A DNA stretch of 64,000 bases, taken from the NCBI GenBank assembly GCA_030268105.1, contig BSDZ01000022.1, forward strand, positions 2,397,001 through 2,461,000, given 5' to 3'. The position numbers and the translations under genes are program-made. Positions 8,535 to 16,122 of the stretch are shown here, piece by piece. The notes under the pieces were generated by a model. The model saw only the letters and a list, made by a program, of their open reading frames with translations, made no database searches and was not told the DNA's origin. Origin of the DNA: Volvox africanus (taxonomy: Eukaryota > Chlorophyta > Chlorophyceae > Chlamydomonadales > Volvocaceae). Position 1 is the stretch's first letter, and every line of letters begins with the position of its first letter.

Positions 8535-9529
8535 CAGATCAGTTCGATGCCGCAGCAGCACCTCATGCTACCACACTGGTGGCAGCCGCCGTGGCGGCAG
8601 AAGAAGGCAACGTGGACGCAGTAGCCCACGCCACCGCTGAAGCTGAGGCAGCGGCAGCCGCTGCATTGGCGTCCGCTGCAGCCGTGACAGCAACCATTGC
8701 ACCAAGAGCTGAGGGAGCTGCACCCATCAGGGGCGCAGCACCGCCGGGAAGCGTGTTAAGCCCTGAAACGGAACCACATAAGTTTGATACACGCAGCTTA
8801 CCACATGAGACCACGAGCAATACCCAAACCTGTCATCCCACTTCGCACAGAACCCACGCAAACGCGATGCCGCCTCATACGACACCAGCACTGCCGGAGG
8901 CCAGGGCGATGAAATGGAAGATTCGGACTGAAAAAAGGTGCGCAGTTCAAATTGGGAAGGCAACAACTAGCAACTACGAGTGGGGACAGAGAGACGCTAG
9001 TGTACGACACCACCACCCAGGTATTGTACTCGACCCCCCACCACCACCCTTGCAACTGCCAACAGGCGTGGAGGAGGACAAGACCACCTGGGCGCCAGGC
9101 GAGATACCCTCAGCATGCTGCAGTCAACGCCTGACGACCATGCAAAAATTGTGGGGCTGCGGCTGCCCTAGATATTTCGATGCCAGCATGGATACGACAC
9201 TTAGTCAAGCGGAATCTGGAGGTTGCGCAGGGCCACAGTTTAGCACGCAGCTCAGGAGCGGCATGGACTGCAGCTGCAGGGATATGTTAGCAGAGGATGA
9301 GCGTGATATGGTTAACGGCGGCCCCAACCCCAATGATGGGGCGCGAGTATGGACACGCACATGTACGGCAAATGGGAATGCAGCGGGGATGCAAGATGCA
9401 TGGGGAAGAACGGTGCTCTTGATGGCTGGAATGAGACACTTCACGGGACTGACCCTAGTAGCAATGCAAGGCTGCGGTGCATTAGGCAGCCCAGGTATGG
9501 TTTGGGCCGCGCCTGCACGGATGTACTAA
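8426..9529 (+). CDS. Ala-rich then Cys-rich ORF, 367 aa
   Basis: Overlaps the previous ORF by 109 bases and the next by 181. Residues ~30-110 form an Ala-rich segment with likely helical or coiled character (AEAEAAAAAALASAAAVTAT). This is followed by a Pro/Thr-rich part and a Cys-rich part (CGCPRYF..., CAGPQFS..., DCSCRDMLAEDE). The last ~60 residues lie over the following ORF and may be run-on. There are no recognisable domains. The Cys-rich part may belong to the same protein as the repeat ORF that follows in another frame. Confidence 0.3.
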   Translation: MVDTQLEADPEPKVPSPKFQWEDRHVEPPPELRQQLADQFDAAAAPHATTLVAAAVAAEEGNVDAVAHATAEAEAAAAAALASAAAVTATIAPRAEGAAPIRGAAPPGSVLSPETEPHKFDTRSLPHETTSNTQTCHPTSHRTHANAMPPHTTPALPEARAMKWKIRTEKRCAVQIGKATTSNYEWGQRDASVRHHHPGIVLDPPPPPLQLPTGVEEDKTTWAPGEIPSACCSQRLTTMQKLWGCGCPRYFDASMDTTLSQAESGGCAGPQFSTQLRSGMDCSCRDMLAEDERDMVNGGPNPNDGARVWTRTCTANGNAAGMQDAWGRTVLLMAGMRHFTGLTLVAMQGCGALGSPGMVWAAPARMY

Positions 9530-10068
9530 CTAACGATATGTGCAGAGCAGGAAATCGCAGTGGTCCCCACAACCACAGCAGTGACGATGTTGTGGTCGTA
9601 CACATGTACGACAAACGGGAATGCGGCTGGGACGCAATTGGAAATGCAGGATGCATGGGAGATAGAGGCGCTGTTGATATTTGGAAGGAGTCGTACCGTG
9701 GGACTGGCCCTATCAGCGGCGTAAGGCTGCGGTGCATGAGGCTGCCCAGGCCCGGTATGGGGCGCACCTGCACGGACGTGTCAGGGGAAGATGCGTGCTG
9801 CATGGGAAGCGGCGGTACCCCCCCGATCCCCAACGACGACGGTGTGAGTTGTGCACACCTGTCCCTGGAGTTCCCCCAGCCCGTGTGGTCATATGTAAAC
9901 TGCGGATGTTTGACGAAGCGCCCTGAGGGCACCATAGCACGCCACCCAAATGCACAATCCCTTCGATCCACTAACCTGACCGCAATAAAGCGAGCAACTG
10001 TGGAGAAGGGTGGAAATGACGATGTCCCCCGTGAGAACAAAGGCGAAGGTGTGAACGTTGCTGGGTGA
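9349..10068 (+). CDS. Cys-rich protein with two tandem repeats, 239 aa
   Basis: Two units of roughly 95 residues share the pattern HMY.K.EC..DA...CMG..GA.D.W.E...GT.P.S..RLRC.R.PR.G.GR.CTDV...D.C. The first spans about residues 4-68 and the second about 86-160; a Cys-poor basic tail follows. The many Cys suggest an oxidised, extracellular or virion-surface protein, but no signal peptide starts this frame. A nearly identical copy lies in arm A. The next ORF's ATG follows its TGA with no spacer. The family is unknown. Confidence 0.4.
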   Translation: MDTHMYGKWECSGDARCMGKNGALDGWNETLHGTDPSSNARLRCIRQPRYGLGRACTDVLTNDMCRAGNRSGPHNHSSDDVVVVHMYDKRECGWDAIGNAGCMGDRGAVDIWKESYRGTGPISGVRLRCMRLPRPGMGRTCTDVSGEDACCMGSGGTPPIPNDDGVSCAHLSLEFPQPVWSYVNCGCLTKRPEGTIARHPNAQSLRSTNLTAIKRATVEKGGNDDVPRENKGEGVNVAG

Positions 10069-10383
10069 ATGTTGTACGACAGCGGCCGTACAGTGAATGC
10101 CCCACAACTGCACTACACACGCCAGAACTCGCCACCTTCGACCGTGGGGACGATGCTTGGATCGGCTTGGATCTTGGACTGCTTGGATCGGCTAGCTCAC
10201 GGATTGCACCACGCGGCATCCGTGACCTTTCTGCCTTATCTTGTGCAGGGAAGAAGCACACCGACATGCCTAGACATGCACGCGCTCATTGACAAGAACA
10301 CAACACAACACCTCATCACCACCACCGAACTCCAGAAGCTTTCCCCCGGGGCAGGGTGCAACACCGGCACAAGATGGCCCTGA
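10069..10383 (+). CDS. Mosaic-element ORF, 104 aa
   Basis: The ATG directly follows the stop of the upstream ORF (TGAATG). The first ~55 residues are shared with arm A, where the same frame is open (minus strand, from 4224), and the remainder is unique. No domain or membrane segment is visible. A second frame over the same bases (GTG start at 10065) is also open in both arms, so which frame is real cannot be decided by eye. Confidence 0.25.
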   Translation: MLYDSGRTVNAPQLHYTRQNSPPSTVGTMLGSAWILDCLDRLAHGLHHAASVTFLPYLVQGRSTPTCLDMHALIDKNTTQHLITTTELQKLSPGAGCNTGTRWP

Positions 10384-11507
10384 ATCGACTAAGCCTAGCG
10401 ATAAGTGCCCAATGCCCCCAAGCTCCACACACGAAGGCACATGACCCGCGTTGCTGGTCGTCCGTGCTGCCTCTGGAAGACAGACGCCTCCGCGAGATCC
10501 CCAGCAACCCGCCGTTCACCGGCCTCCGGCACAAATCAAGTCTCCCCAACCCAATACTAGCACCATCCCTCGACCCGCATGTCCGCCGCAACACACCTGT
10601 CGTGTGGAGTACGACCACGCAGAAGCCACACCATCCCCGCGCCGAGCCAGACGACATGGAGAGCGACCCGCCAGCGCCACCGAGCTGCCCTGCGGATCCA
10701 GCATGCATAGGACGGAAACGCACAAGATCCGCCTATCAGCGGCAACAGGACTTCATCAACAAAAATGCACGCTGTGACAACAGTAACGTGAGAACGGATA
10801 CTGCAGCTATCCACAGCGCGCAACTCCGCGACCCGGCCCCACAATGCACATCGTACATAGAAGCGAGACGCGTCATGGCACCCCTGCGAAAAGACACCCG
10901 TCGGAGTGTACCCAACCTAAAAACCCCTCCCGGGCCTATCGTCCAGGGGCCAAGCTGGCAAACCCGTCGCACACCAAACATTGGTATGACCCCCGTGTCA
11001 GGTGAAACCGGTACCCAAAACCCCGTGCTAGCACACCTCGCCGAAAAGGGACTTGACTGCACGCCGGTAGCGCCACGTCACCCCCGCGCCAGCGCAGGCA
11101 CGGGTGCGACAGGGGCTGGACCGAGCATCACCGACAGGGAATACGCCGGTGACCCGCCTGCGCCCAAACCGGCCGGAGCGCTACCAGGGACGCTGAAGCC
11201 ACTAGAGCACCTCACCCCGCAATGGTGGAGACCTCGATGGAAAGTCGCCCGCGATCAAATCCTGGAGGACCGGATACCCTGGAAGCCTGGAAAAGGCCAG
11301 GCAAAGGACACAACGTGGCAACAACAGATAGTTTACGACCTATACAACAACGCAGAGGACATCGCGGAAGTACTCGTGGGCCCAATCACAAAACGCACCG
11401 TTCCCTCAAAGGTCAAACCTCCCAAGAAACAGAAAATTGGGACGGGACGGGACGGATACGACCGCAACAGTACTACACGGTTCGCTGGAAAGACACTATC
11501 ATCCTGA
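10356..11507 (+). CDS. Pro/Thr-rich basic ORF, 383 aa
   Basis: Overlaps the previous frame by 28 bases. The translation is Pro-, Thr- and Arg-rich and low in hydrophobics over ~300 residues, suggesting a disordered protein. The end is more ordered (WWRPRWKVARDQILEDRIPW, IVYDLYNNAEDIAEVLVGP) with a basic stretch (VKPPKKQKIG). No catalytic motif is recognised. It lies beyond the end of arm B in unique sequence. Confidence 0.35.
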   Translation: MQHRHKMALNRLSLAISAQCPQAPHTKAHDPRCWSSVLPLEDRRLREIPSNPPFTGLRHKSSLPNPILAPSLDPHVRRNTPVVWSTTTQKPHHPRAEPDDMESDPPAPPSCPADPACIGRKRTRSAYQRQQDFINKNARCDNSNVRTDTAAIHSAQLRDPAPQCTSYIEARRVMAPLRKDTRRSVPNLKTPPGPIVQGPSWQTRRTPNIGMTPVSGETGTQNPVLAHLAEKGLDCTPVAPRHPRASAGTGATGAGPSITDREYAGDPPAPKPAGALPGTLKPLEHLTPQWWRPRWKVARDQILEDRIPWKPGKGQAKDTTWQQQIVYDLYNNAEDIAEVLVGPITKRTVPSKVKPPKKQKIGTGRDGYDRNSTTRFAGKTLSS

Positions 11508-11896
11508 TGTCTATCGCCGGCGCATACGCCAGCATGGGATACGTGCCCAGACAGCTCTTGCCAGTGACAGGTCTTTACGGCACACGGATCGATCACCATT
11601 TCCGCAGAGCAATATGGGAGCCGTCAGATATCCCCGCAGCGCAACTCGGTAGGTTGCCCAACGGACCAGCGGTGATGGCGAGGTACGAGCAAACGAGGTC
11701 GCAGAGTGTGAACCCCCTCTGGAGATACCCAAAACCCAAGGACAGCAATCTAACGACCCCTCGACGACAGGGCCGATGGGACCCGGCCCCCTTGGAGCAG
11801 ACCCAGCGGGCACACCTTATTCGAGCGAACACAACCTTTGAAACCGCGCCGTGCAACCCATACACGGACACGCGCCCCACGGGAAATTCCAGCTAG
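11222..11896 (+). CDS. Mosaic-element ORF; C-terminal ~145 residues look real
   Basis: The frame overlaps the previous ORF by 286 bases. That part is probably out of frame. From about 11,460 the reading becomes protein-like (YYTVRWKDTIILMSIAGAYASM, WEPSDIPAAQLGRLP, NPLWRYPKPKDSN). It appears to continue the preceding protein after a frame change near 11,470-11,510. No family is recognised. Confidence 0.3.
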   Translation: MVETSMESRPRSNPGGPDTLEAWKRPGKGHNVATTDSLRPIQQRRGHRGSTRGPNHKTHRSLKGQTSQETENWDGTGRIRPQQYYTVRWKDTIILMSIAGAYASMGYVPRQLLPVTGLYGTRIDHHFRRAIWEPSDIPAAQLGRLPNGPAVMARYEQTRSQSVNPLWRYPKPKDSNLTTPRRQGRWDPAPLEQTQRAHLIRANTTFETAPCNPYTDTRPTGNSS

Positions 11897-12593
11897 GTCT
11901 GCTAACCAGAGAGGGCAGCTCGACCGAAGAGAAAGTGGCCTTCGCCTACGACCCAAGAGGGAAATGCGTGGGCACCTACAACGCTTGGAGACCCTCAGAA
12001 TGCGATACCAACACACGATCGAGACCTACCCAGAAGTGCACAGAAGCCTATCCTCCCAGGGTGGCTTCGCTGAGGACGTCGCGAGCCTTCTTCTGCAGTA
12101 CGGAAAGGATCCCGACGGGCGAGAGTCGAAAGGCCCGCCACGGTCACAGGCGACCATGAACAGAGAACTGCGCCGCACGTTGGTTGACGCCCTGCACGCC
12201 CTGGACGCCGGCCCAGTTGTCGAAAGGTTCTCATCCCCGCTTAACTGCGGTGAAGAGGTGCAGTACTACTTCAGCGCCCATGCAGAAGACCAACTCTTCG
12301 GGGCGAACATAGATGCAGTTTCACAGCTATTTACAGGCCTCTCGATAGCACACCCGAATCCTGACCCCACCAGCGTCAAAAAGGCGGTAATGTGGGCAGT
12401 CGCAGGCGCGTCATACACAATGACATCCGCACTGCCCACCGCCACACTACTCATTGTCCCGCACAGCCGGACCGGTACCCACACGCAGCTATACAACTCA
12501 CCGTACGTCTGCCACCTCGCGCGACTGAGCCACGGTGAAGCGTGCATGCATCCCAGGTGCCCATCCGGTGGCTCGACCCATGTACTGCCTTAG
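11838..12593 (+). CDS. PCIF1/CAPAM-like methyltransferase domain, 3'-truncated
   Basis: Residues ~105-235 carry the order of motifs I associate with the PCIF1 (CAPAM) methyltransferase fold as found in transposon and viral proteins. These are VVERFSSPLNCGEEV (compare the F-A-S-P-L-N motif), YYFSAHAEDQLFGAN (compare ..pED..FG..), GLSIAHPNP where active members have a G...aNPPF-like catalytic motif, then a helix (KKAVMWAVA) and a beta strand TATLLIVPHSRTGT. The catalytic Asn-Pro-Pro is not intact (HPNP), so activity is doubtful. Active family members methylate adenine next to the mRNA cap; whether this one acts on RNA or DNA is unknown. The frame ends inside a gypsy RT fragment, so the natural C-terminus is lost. 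The N-terminal ~65 residues are basic and may be run-on from the upstream overlap. Confidence 0.5.
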   Translation: MKPRRATHTRTRAPREIPARSANQRGQLDRRESGLRLRPKREMRGHLQRLETLRMRYQHTIETYPEVHRSLSSQGGFAEDVASLLLQYGKDPDGRESKGPPRSQATMNRELRRTLVDALHALDAGPVVERFSSPLNCGEEVQYYFSAHAEDQLFGANIDAVSQLFTGLSIAHPNPDPTSVKKAVMWAVAGASYTMTSALPTATLLIVPHSRTGTHTQLYNSPYVCHLARLSHGEACMHPRCPSGGSTHVLP

Positions 12594-12715
12594 TCCACTC
12601 GAGTTGGACGAGGTTAAACGACAGGTATCCGATCTGATTGCTAAGAAAATGATTCGACCGAGTACATCGCTGTATTCCGCTCCTTTCCTCTTTGTCGCTA
12701 AAAAGGATGTATGAT
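12574..12715 (+). pseudogene. Ty3/gypsy reverse transcriptase fragment
   Basis: The translation [18 protein letters not shown]... matches the start of the RT domain of the chromovirus at 55790-55920 ([18 protein letters not shown]) for about 45 codons, to FVAKKD. It ends before the first catalytic motif, at an in-frame stop. It interrupts the PCIF1-like ORF. Confidence 0.9.
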
Positions 12716-12777
12716 GCTCAGGGTATAGCAGTCGGCCGAAAGTTGAAATGCTGAGTATTCGGACGTGTGCTCTTCTT

Positions 12778-12903
12778 CCCTGCCAACTACTGGCTGGGCT
12801 AATTAGGTCTGGACAGGCCAGCAAGACCTATCTAATTAGGCTCAATTAGGCTTTTATCAGGATTAAGCAGCGCTCAATTATCCCAGTCAATTGGTTGGCA
12901 GGG
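12778..12903. mobile_element. MITE-like element with ~21-bp terminal inverted repeats
   Basis: 126 bp. The left end CCCTGCCAACTACTGGCTGGG and the reverse complement of the right end, CCCTGCCAACCAATTGACTGGG, pair at most positions. The internal part is AT-rich, with repeated CTAATTAGG words. Related ends occur at 51537-51635 and, truncated, at 57798-57888. There is no coding capacity. I could not identify a clear target duplication. Confidence 0.75.
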
Positions 12904-14748
12904 CTTTGAGCTGCGTGCTCGTCTTGTAGTAACTTGTTGTAACTCGTATTGACTAATCAGCTGCTGCTGTTGCTGGTGTTGAATTGGATCACGTCATGTA
13001 CGACATGTGTGCAGAGTCCTGTCTTGGGAGCAAAATTTATGTCGCATGTAGTATGGTCGCGAATCGGTGGTGTATCACGTACACTTGTGGCTGTTTGTGT
13101 TGCGTCCTGTTTGTCGATGTGTTGATGTCACAAAAAATCACAAAGCGCTGATTGGTGTGTTATGGTTTATTCTGGCACATGTTCTTATTCTGCGATGAGA
13201 TGATGATAGCCCTACAGGTTAATATGTTTTTCTGTTCTTTCAGTTATTTCTGTGATCAGATTTGACTTGATTTGAAAATCTCTCAGGATGGTTGCTAGAG
13301 ACCTGATAACATCCCTGAATCCTCCGACTTTATGTCTGTGGGATAGACGGGGATTTGGCCACCCAACACACCCCACACACACCCCGGGCACCCACACTGA
13401 TGACCTGGTGATCGCCCAATGGTGACTTGGTGATTGCTGGCCCCCGGATGTGGCTGGGGTCCTCATCTCCTCCACTTCCACACGGTGCTTCGTTTGACGC
13501 ACGCGACCATTGGCAATCGGTCCAACTGAGACAGTGTAGGGAATATACGAACGCTTTGAAGTGGGAATTGAGAAAAACGACTTTGGTCTCTTTCCTCCCT
13601 GTAGTAGGACTGATGACTGATGGTCGATGATGAACACCAATTTATCTGACCAACGGAAATCATTATAATGCATAGCAAGAGTCCCCCATGCAATGCTCTG
13701 CGTTTCTGATTTAAGTATGAATACTACAAATGTTTTGGGTCCCTGCCTCTCATTGGCAGGGACTCCCGCTCTTCCCGCTCTCTCCCTCTCCCTCTCTCTC
13801 TCCTCCTTCTCTTCCTCTCTCTTTCTTCTCTCTCTCTTCTTCCTCTCTTTCTCTCTTCCTAACCCCAGATGACACAAAGCACCGAACACCCTAGGTAGCT
13901 GAATAGGGGTGAATCGGGCTTTTCGTCAGCGGAGGTGACGTATATACTGATAGGTCGGCCTGCATGCAAAGCGCGCGCGCGCAAGAGCGAGGGCACGGGA
14001 ACCAAGCTAATTCATCTCCGGCTGCTTTGCGTTGCAACGCAGCCGTTGTGCCAGGGTTTATACATCCTGCTAGCTGTTTGGCGTTTGCAGCAACTATTGC
14101 TTCATTACGTAGCAATGAACGTATCATTTTCTCATCGTCTCTGAGATGCGACCATGCGCCTTGATGCGTGCCTTTCAGATAGAGCGCGTGCGCATTCCTG
14201 CGCTAGCTAGCATGCTATGGTTATAACTATATTCGATTTTAGTTTCAAACCTTTCCAAGTTCCGCATGTATGAGTGCATCTGAACAGGACATGCAGGCGG
14301 CAGGGCGGCCGACATATGCGAATAATACAATTATACGCGGATCCATGTATGCATGGCCGAAACAAGCTGGCTTACGTACGTATGTATGACTGGCTGATCT
14401 ATGGGCGAAACAAGCTGCTGCACCGCACCTGCAGCTGGCTTATTTTAACAAGCTCAAACCCGTCCGTGTTAGACATGTTCGCTGGATATGCATGATCTAA
14501 ACTTATTTGTTAAATAACTGCCTGCCTGTTTGTGAAATAAAAAAATACGCATGCCTGCTGCCATGTCAAAGTCAACTACCCAACCGCCTTCACGCAATCC
14601 ACTTCCACGCCGTCCTCTTTCCTTTCCCCGCATCAGTCTGTATCCAACTCGCTCTAGCACACATCCGCTGACGCTCGCGCATCAGGCGGCAGATCATCAC
14701 TGGCAGGCAGGATGATCAACCCAACATGCAGCCTCAGGAGCTGATAGC
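12904..14748. other. Intergenic stretch, no supported gene
   Basis: Nothing I can support as a gene. It contains a CT-rich tract at about 13779-13859, where long open frames are Arg/Glu/Lys low-complexity artefacts, and a CACACCC-rich patch near 13365-13390. Confidence 0.5.
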
Positions 14749-14862
14749 GGTGTATCCCTGTCGTACATATCCGCCTGATAAGCAAAGGCCGGATCGGAAG
14801 ATGACCATACACGGTCCATCCTGGACACAACCGCCGTAGACGTAGACAACCCAGGATATTAC
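14749..14862 (+). repeat. Dispersed repeat, degenerate copy
   Basis: Shares CTGTCGTACATATCCGCCTG, then CGGAAGATG, ACGGTCCATCC, GTAGACGTAGACA and CCAGGATA in order with the copies at 26858-27019 and 49036-49187, with deletions between them. Confidence 0.7.
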
Positions 14863-15235
14863 ATACAGGGAGTCGAAGCTGCTGCTGACCGCAAAACAAA
14901 AAACATGCAGCCAAACAAAATCAAGGATGAGCAAGCAAGCAAGTTAATCTGTTGGCAGACGAAAGCTATTCACCACACCCTCCTGCTGTGGACCGCTCTT
15001 GATGACTCCATTCCTCCCCCAGCACTGCTTCCCTCGTCGGTGGGTCGCGCAATAAGCCTGAGGCTGAGTCCGCCGCCCTCACGTTAGGCCTTACTTTCAA
15101 GAAAGCAGACCCCGATTAAGTAAACAACAGGGCAGGGCAAAATAAATGTTATCGTACAGTGTCATACCTACCATAACCCACACAAACTGATCACCACCCG
15201 CTCTGTTTTATCTCAGTTGCTGAAATAGCATAAGC

Positions 15236-15344
15236 CTACATGCAACAAAGGCCTGATCGGAAGATAGATGTATTTCCGTACAGGCACGGTCCATCCACAC
15301 CACATTCTATACTTGCTGATAGTAGACACCCTAACCAGGATACC
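15236..15344 (+). repeat. Dispersed repeat, degenerate partial copy
   Basis: Shares AAAGGCC, ATCGGAAGAT, TCCGTACA, CACGGTCCATCC and GTAGACACCCTAACCAGGATAC in order with 26858-27019. The start of the repeat is missing. Confidence 0.65.
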
Positions 15345-16122
15345 ACACACTCCGTGACTCCTTAATTAAGCTATACTGATTCACACCACAACGGATAGGC
15401 TACTTGCTTGTTCAGATAGGCCATCCCACGCACGCACCTGCTGGGCTTTTTGTTCCGCACGCACAGCTACAAGCACAGCAGTATGTAGGTGCAAAACACC
15501 TCTCAGGTCGGGGCCTATGGATTGTGAAATTGCTCTTTGGGGTAGAGTCCGTCTGTACATCCGTACACCTATCTGTACAAGATCAACCAGCCATCACCAA
15601 CACAGTGACGCTTGCTACGAGATCATGGCATCCCCGATCGATCCTGCTGACTTTATAGCATACACATATGTGCATTGGATACGTGCCTAACATCAACATC
15701 AGGATAACCTCTACATACACCTTTTTGCCTGAACATGTTGAAGGAGACTCCGGCTGGATCATTATCGCATCACATGACATGACATGACATGACATCACAT
15801 CACATGATCCCATACTCAAAGTTTAAATCTCCGTACGCGGGTACATACGTACGTACTCTCATCAGCTCATCCTCTGCCACCATCCGATGCATATACCCAC
15901 AGCCATCCATACCCCTCCCCAGACACACACACACACACAAACAAACAAACAGACAGACAGACAAACAGAATAGGCCGCGTGTTTTCCCCTGCGCTGTGGT
16001 CCGGCCCAGTCAGGGCTCCCGGTGCTTGTCCGTTCGTCGCCCACAGTGTAACACCTTAACAACAGAAACATACACAAAAATAAAACACTCGCTATTATTC
16101 CGTACTACAGTCATCGTCACCA
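15345..16122. other. Intergenic, downstream of the PAN gene
   Basis: No gene is seen. It contains ACATG/ACATC tandem words near 15770-15805 and an AC-then-ACAA/ACAG microsatellite at 15918-15968. Confidence 0.5.

Larger units (their letters stand above)
6550..10266 (+). repeat. Inverted arm B (longer copy)
   Basis: 3,717 bp. Its outer and inner parts (6550-7290 and 9409-10266) recur in reverse orientation at 4026-5615, while 7291-9408 is unique to this arm. It holds five of the plus-strand ORFs of the mosaic. Confidence 0.9.
2021..12573. mobile_element. Virus-like or transposon-like overlapping-ORF mosaic of unknown class
   Basis: About 10.5 kb is filled with open frames that overlap or abut. 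They lie on the minus strand from 5639 down to 2226 and on the plus strand from 6312 to 12593. Two arms (4026-5615 and 6550-10266) are inverted copies of each other around a unique 934-bp spacer. Recognisable pieces are a Josephin-like cysteine protease (decayed), several hydrophobic small ORFs, Cys-rich repeats, Gly/Pro/Ala-rich putative structural proteins and a PCIF1-like domain. I found no reverse transcriptase, polymerase B, packaging ATPase, capsid signature, transposase or integrase. It could be an integrated virus or virus-like element in decayed form, or a long transposon polyprotein broken by frameshifts. The outer limits are approximate: direct repeat 2 on the left and a gypsy RT fragment on the right. 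Confidence 0.5.

Noticed and set aside
13212..13889. 225-aa minus-strand frame with Glu/Arg/Lys run
   Set aside because: Created by the CT-rich tract at 13779-13859; the rest has no domain or codon support.
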